Assembly (NCBI GenBank): GCA_023053545.1
Contig: JAKZAN010000003.1
Span: forward strand, 1,267,501-1,331,500
Source: Lepidurus packardi
Taxonomy: Eukaryota > Arthropoda > Branchiopoda > Notostraca > Triopsidae
Direction of reading: 5' to 3'
Length of the DNA: 64,000 nt
How positions within the stretch are numbered: the first letter of the stretch is position 1; the number at the start of each line of letters is the position of its first letter. The translations under genes were made by a program, and so were the position numbers. The notes under the pieces are model-generated. The model was not told the origin of the DNA. It saw only the letters and a program-made list of their open reading frames with translations, and searched no databases. Positions 61,140-64,000 of this stretch are shown here, in pieces.

Positions 61140-64000
61140 CATCATCTTCATTACAATATCCGTAAGCGTGACTGGTAACAAGATCTGGGAGCCAGAAACG
61201 TTTATCATCAAGAGCAGACAATGACAATTTACGAGTTTGATAAGTATAAATTTGATGGTTGAATGAGCGGAGAGTGGTATTGGTAGTATATACCTCGCTG
61301 CGCTCACCATACAACACTTGACGGTAAAGGTCTAACGATAATTCACGACGGGTGGCTTCTCGGGTAGTGCCCTTGGCCTTTCGTTGTTCTTCACCCGTGT
61401 CAAAACGTATACAATAGAGTTTGGGTCGTAAAGCTACAATTTCCACAATACGGTTTTGTCCAGCCTCGTTCTTAAACATGCCTAGACGTTTATCGTTGTC
61501 AGCATAGTAATATGGACTGGATGGATGTTGGTTGGAGGTATCAAAGTGGGTGGTTAGACGATGACACATCTCTTCCCAGAATCCGGTAGGGCTTTCCACA
61601 CTGTAGCAAAAACTGTCGGTATCGGTAAAAACCAAGCGGCAGCGCGAACCAAAATGTGGGCGAATAATGTTGTAGTGGAAATCGTACATATGCATTTTGG
61701 CTAATTCCAATATTGCAAAACCTACAAGAATTGGTTTGTTATAAAAAACGTCGGTTTTTCTCATCTGGATGAGTGCTAAATCATTCGAAATGCGTCGTGC
61801 ATGGCTGAAGGCTGGACTGGCTGTTAAACTCACAAGAGTTTTCTCGTTGTTTATTACGTAGATGTTGACTCGGTTGTCTACGTTTTCTACAGTTTTACCT
61901 GAAATGTTAACCGAAGGTTAGTCAAAAGTATGAGTTTAAGTTAGAATGATTTTACCAAAGATGGAATTATTCATCAGTTTGAACGATTCACGATCAGCGT
62001 CATTGGTGGCGGCAGCTCGCAAAGCGGTGTTGCATTCGATGTAGGGCTGAAACAGCGTTGTCTGACGAAATCTGATACCACCATGCATTCGGGTCACTAA
62101 CAATCCGTGACTTAAAGCCAGCTGCAACATTCTGTAATGAATCAGATATTTTTCTTTAGCGTTTAAGGTGACACATAGTTTTTCAACACGAGAGGGAAAT
62201 GTTTTCCCATCCTTCAGATAATGCTCTTGGATTGCGGGGCTTAGCATATCCCATGTTATTTGTTCTTTGCGGGGGAGAAAGGGAAAATCGTCGTGTTCTT
62301 CGTGTAAATGGGCAGGATATTCCATGTCGACTAGTAGGGCATAACCATAGAGCGAATCTGGGGTTAACGAGAGGATTTCGTTCAAACTGGGGCATTCTTT
62401 GGTTGATAACCAGCAAATTCCATCGGTGGGTAAAGCTTGAACCATCGCCCATCCATACAAGTTGTTAGCATCGATATATTCGATGGAGCTATTAGGGCGT
62501 GTAGGATCATAATGTGGCAAGTCTGGTAAATTGGCTACAGCATGACGTTGGGACACCATGGTTAGCCCCCCTCGCACGTTTTGTTTAACCATACTATGCA
62601 TGGTTACATCGGTCATAAGTTCCATCGTCACCCCCGTTGTGTACAAACAGGCGTTCCAGCTAAAATGCGAAATGCTGTAAAAATGGGCTACATCCAAACC
62701 CGAATGGTGATAGGTTGTTTGACGTAAGGTGGAAAAGCAGTCGGCTAGAATGCGGACATCGCACTCTAAATACAAGTTGTGATAGTCGCGTAATGTGCGA
62801 CATTGGAAAGTATCCCAAACGTTTTGTGCATGAATGTAATCCTCATCTGAAACTGAGCAACCAGTTAGGGTGGAGAAAAAGGCCAGTTGGGATGGTAAAT
62901 GTGGTAAATCGAGAGCTGTCAGACTAGTCATGAACTCGTAGGGAAATATCCCTTTGCGCGCTAAGAGTTTGAGTTTCTCTTGATTCCCCGCTACCGCAGC
63001 CGCACGGTTCAAACATTGAAAGGAGTGGAGCCCCTTTTTCAAGAGAACTTGAGCCCAACGTTCCAAACTAGTGTTCATAAATTGAAGACTGTCCAGAAAG
63101 CGAACGTTATCAACTTTAAAAGTCAAGAACTTTTCCATGGATTTGGGGATAATGTCAATGTCTTGCCCGTAATGCTCCAATGCTTGACAGATGAAATGTC
63201 CATCGTAATTCCTAGAAACAACAGATTATTTGGATTCGGTTTATCGGTTTTCACAGATACTTACTGTAAATTGTGGAAGTAGACAGGTAATTCGTAGTTT
63301 TCCAATTTACAATGGAGATTACAACCTCGGTGAGCAATACCCCGGAAAGAACCGTCAAAATGATCATGATCTATCATACGCTCGGACAAATCTTGGGGTA
63401 AGGGTTTCTTGCAGTGTACGCATATAGTAGCTGTATGTCGGGCTCTTATTGCCATTGACACATCTTTTTCATTGAGGGGAAAATTTGTTGAGCGCACCAC
63501 TTGTTCAAGATTTGCTGCTGTTTCTAAGATGTTTTGTAGGAAAATCTGACCTGCATTAGGGCCAACATAGCGCTGGTATGCCACTTCACTCCCCTGCAGG
63601 TCGAGCACCAAATAACAAAAAGATAGAGCTTCGTGACGATGAAGCTTTTGATTGACGGGAGAGTGTTCTTCATCAGTTGGATCATAAGAAACTAAAAGAG
63701 ATTCAAAATCGGCAAAAGCTATGTAAGGGGCACGTTGTGCTGCATTAAAACATCGCATCTGAACAAAATCGTTCTTCCCAGGAGTGGGGAGTCGAACTGC
63801 TTTTTGTTTGTTTTCCAAACAGTACATTTTATGAGCATCTAGGGACCGGGAACTTTTAAACGCGTTTAGACATTTGAGACAATAATGATCCTTATGTAGT
63901 TGATCTTTACCCAACAAACGATTTGGTGAAAGAATAGGCCAGAAATGTCCTTGTCCCGGACCGGTGCATGTATACAAAAGATTAACCGGTTCTTGGCAGA
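61135..64000 (-). CDS. POLB: Protein-primed DNA polymerase B, three exons seen, N-terminus outside window
   Basis: Exons are >64000-63265, 63211-61956 and 61898-61135. They are separated by GT-AG introns of 53 bp (63264-63212) and 57 bp (61955-61899) that each rejoin the frame. The first exon has a C2H2-like finger (CLKCLNAFKSSRSLDAHKMYC), ExoI motif AFADFESLL, and an HNH/treble-clef-like insert (CVHCKKP, MIDHDHFDGSFRGIAHRGC). The second has polymerase motif A (YIDANNLYGWAM) and most of motif B. The third completes motif B and has motif C (VFTDTDSF, 61613-61630). It replicates linear protein-primed genomes. No stop lies within the exons. Confidence 0.92.

Larger units (their letters stand above)
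52164..64000 (-). mobile_element. Polinton (Maverick)/adintovirus-like element, left part
   Basis: Protein-primed DNA polymerase B, a retrovirus-type integrase, an adenovirus-type protease, a double-jelly-roll-type major capsid protein and a penton-type protein occur together on one strand, which defines the group. The left limit is inferred from the sudden loss of LINE RNase H at 52163. The sequence there (AGTAGTATAGG) starts with AG, as described for Polinton ends. The other terminus, the packaging ATPase and the start of the polymerase are beyond 64000. All structural frames are open, so the copy may be recent. Confidence 0.88.

Noticed and set aside
62199-62468. Plus-strand 89-codon ORF inside the polymerase gene
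   Set aside because: Antisense shadow of a well-supported polymerase exon.

Overview
This is a eukaryotic, almost certainly animal, repeat-dense genome window. Arthropod is the best guess: BEL/Pao retrotransposons, an R2 element sitting in a 28S rRNA gene fragment, GT-AG introns, and a TATA box spaced 32 bp from a TCAGT initiator all fit. The species cannot be named from the sequence. No intact single-copy host gene was recognised. Nearly every base belongs to mobile elements stacked inside one another, and most copies carry stops or frameshifts.

Layout. 1-4391: a decayed I/Jockey-superfamily LINE (+). 4392-7591: a decayed R2-clade LINE (-). 7617-10396: a 28S rRNA fragment (+), split by a hAT transposon (7752-9968) and interrupted at the canonical R2 site (10396) by an R2 element that begins with a recognisable HDV-like ribozyme. 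The R2 is cut at about 11337 by a second LINE (copy A), which ends at 12896 against a broken multi-exon FLYWCH/MULE-type gene (-, to 14055). 14229-15243: a short tandem repeat split by a LINE tail, then a long hairpin.

15658-34975: one BEL/Pao element (BEL-1, minus strand, 363-bp LTRs) opened by two PIF/Harbinger transposons. H1 (30054-33211) is flanked by TTA and H2 (19339-28807) by TCA. H2 is itself opened by a younger BEL/Pao element (BEL-2, 21062-27632, 345-bp LTRs, ATAGC target duplication). LTR divergence (about 3.0% for BEL-1, 0.6% for BEL-2) agrees with the nesting order. 35230-35576: a MULE-type C-terminal fragment. 36259-38726: a 5'-truncated LINE with an intact 762-codon RT frame and an 11-bp target duplication. 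39848-42929: LINE copy E, whose RT is cut by a Ty3/Gypsy element (42930-46690) with an unusual domain order. 47030-47275: a minisatellite. 47336-52163: an I-like LINE with RNase H.

52164-64000: the most interesting region, a Polinton (Maverick)/adintovirus-like element that runs off the right edge. Minus-strand genes, in coding order, are protein-primed DNA polymerase B (with two short introns), three small unknown ORFs, a DD35E integrase with chromodomain, a penton-like minor capsid protein, a basic core-type protein, a major capsid protein and an adenovirus-type cysteine protease. Most of these genes abut or overlap by a few bases. On its left side lie a plus-strand gene with its own core promoter, tandem repeats and unrecognised ORFs that have been partly duplicated. 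The genome-packaging ATPase and the second terminus are not in the window.
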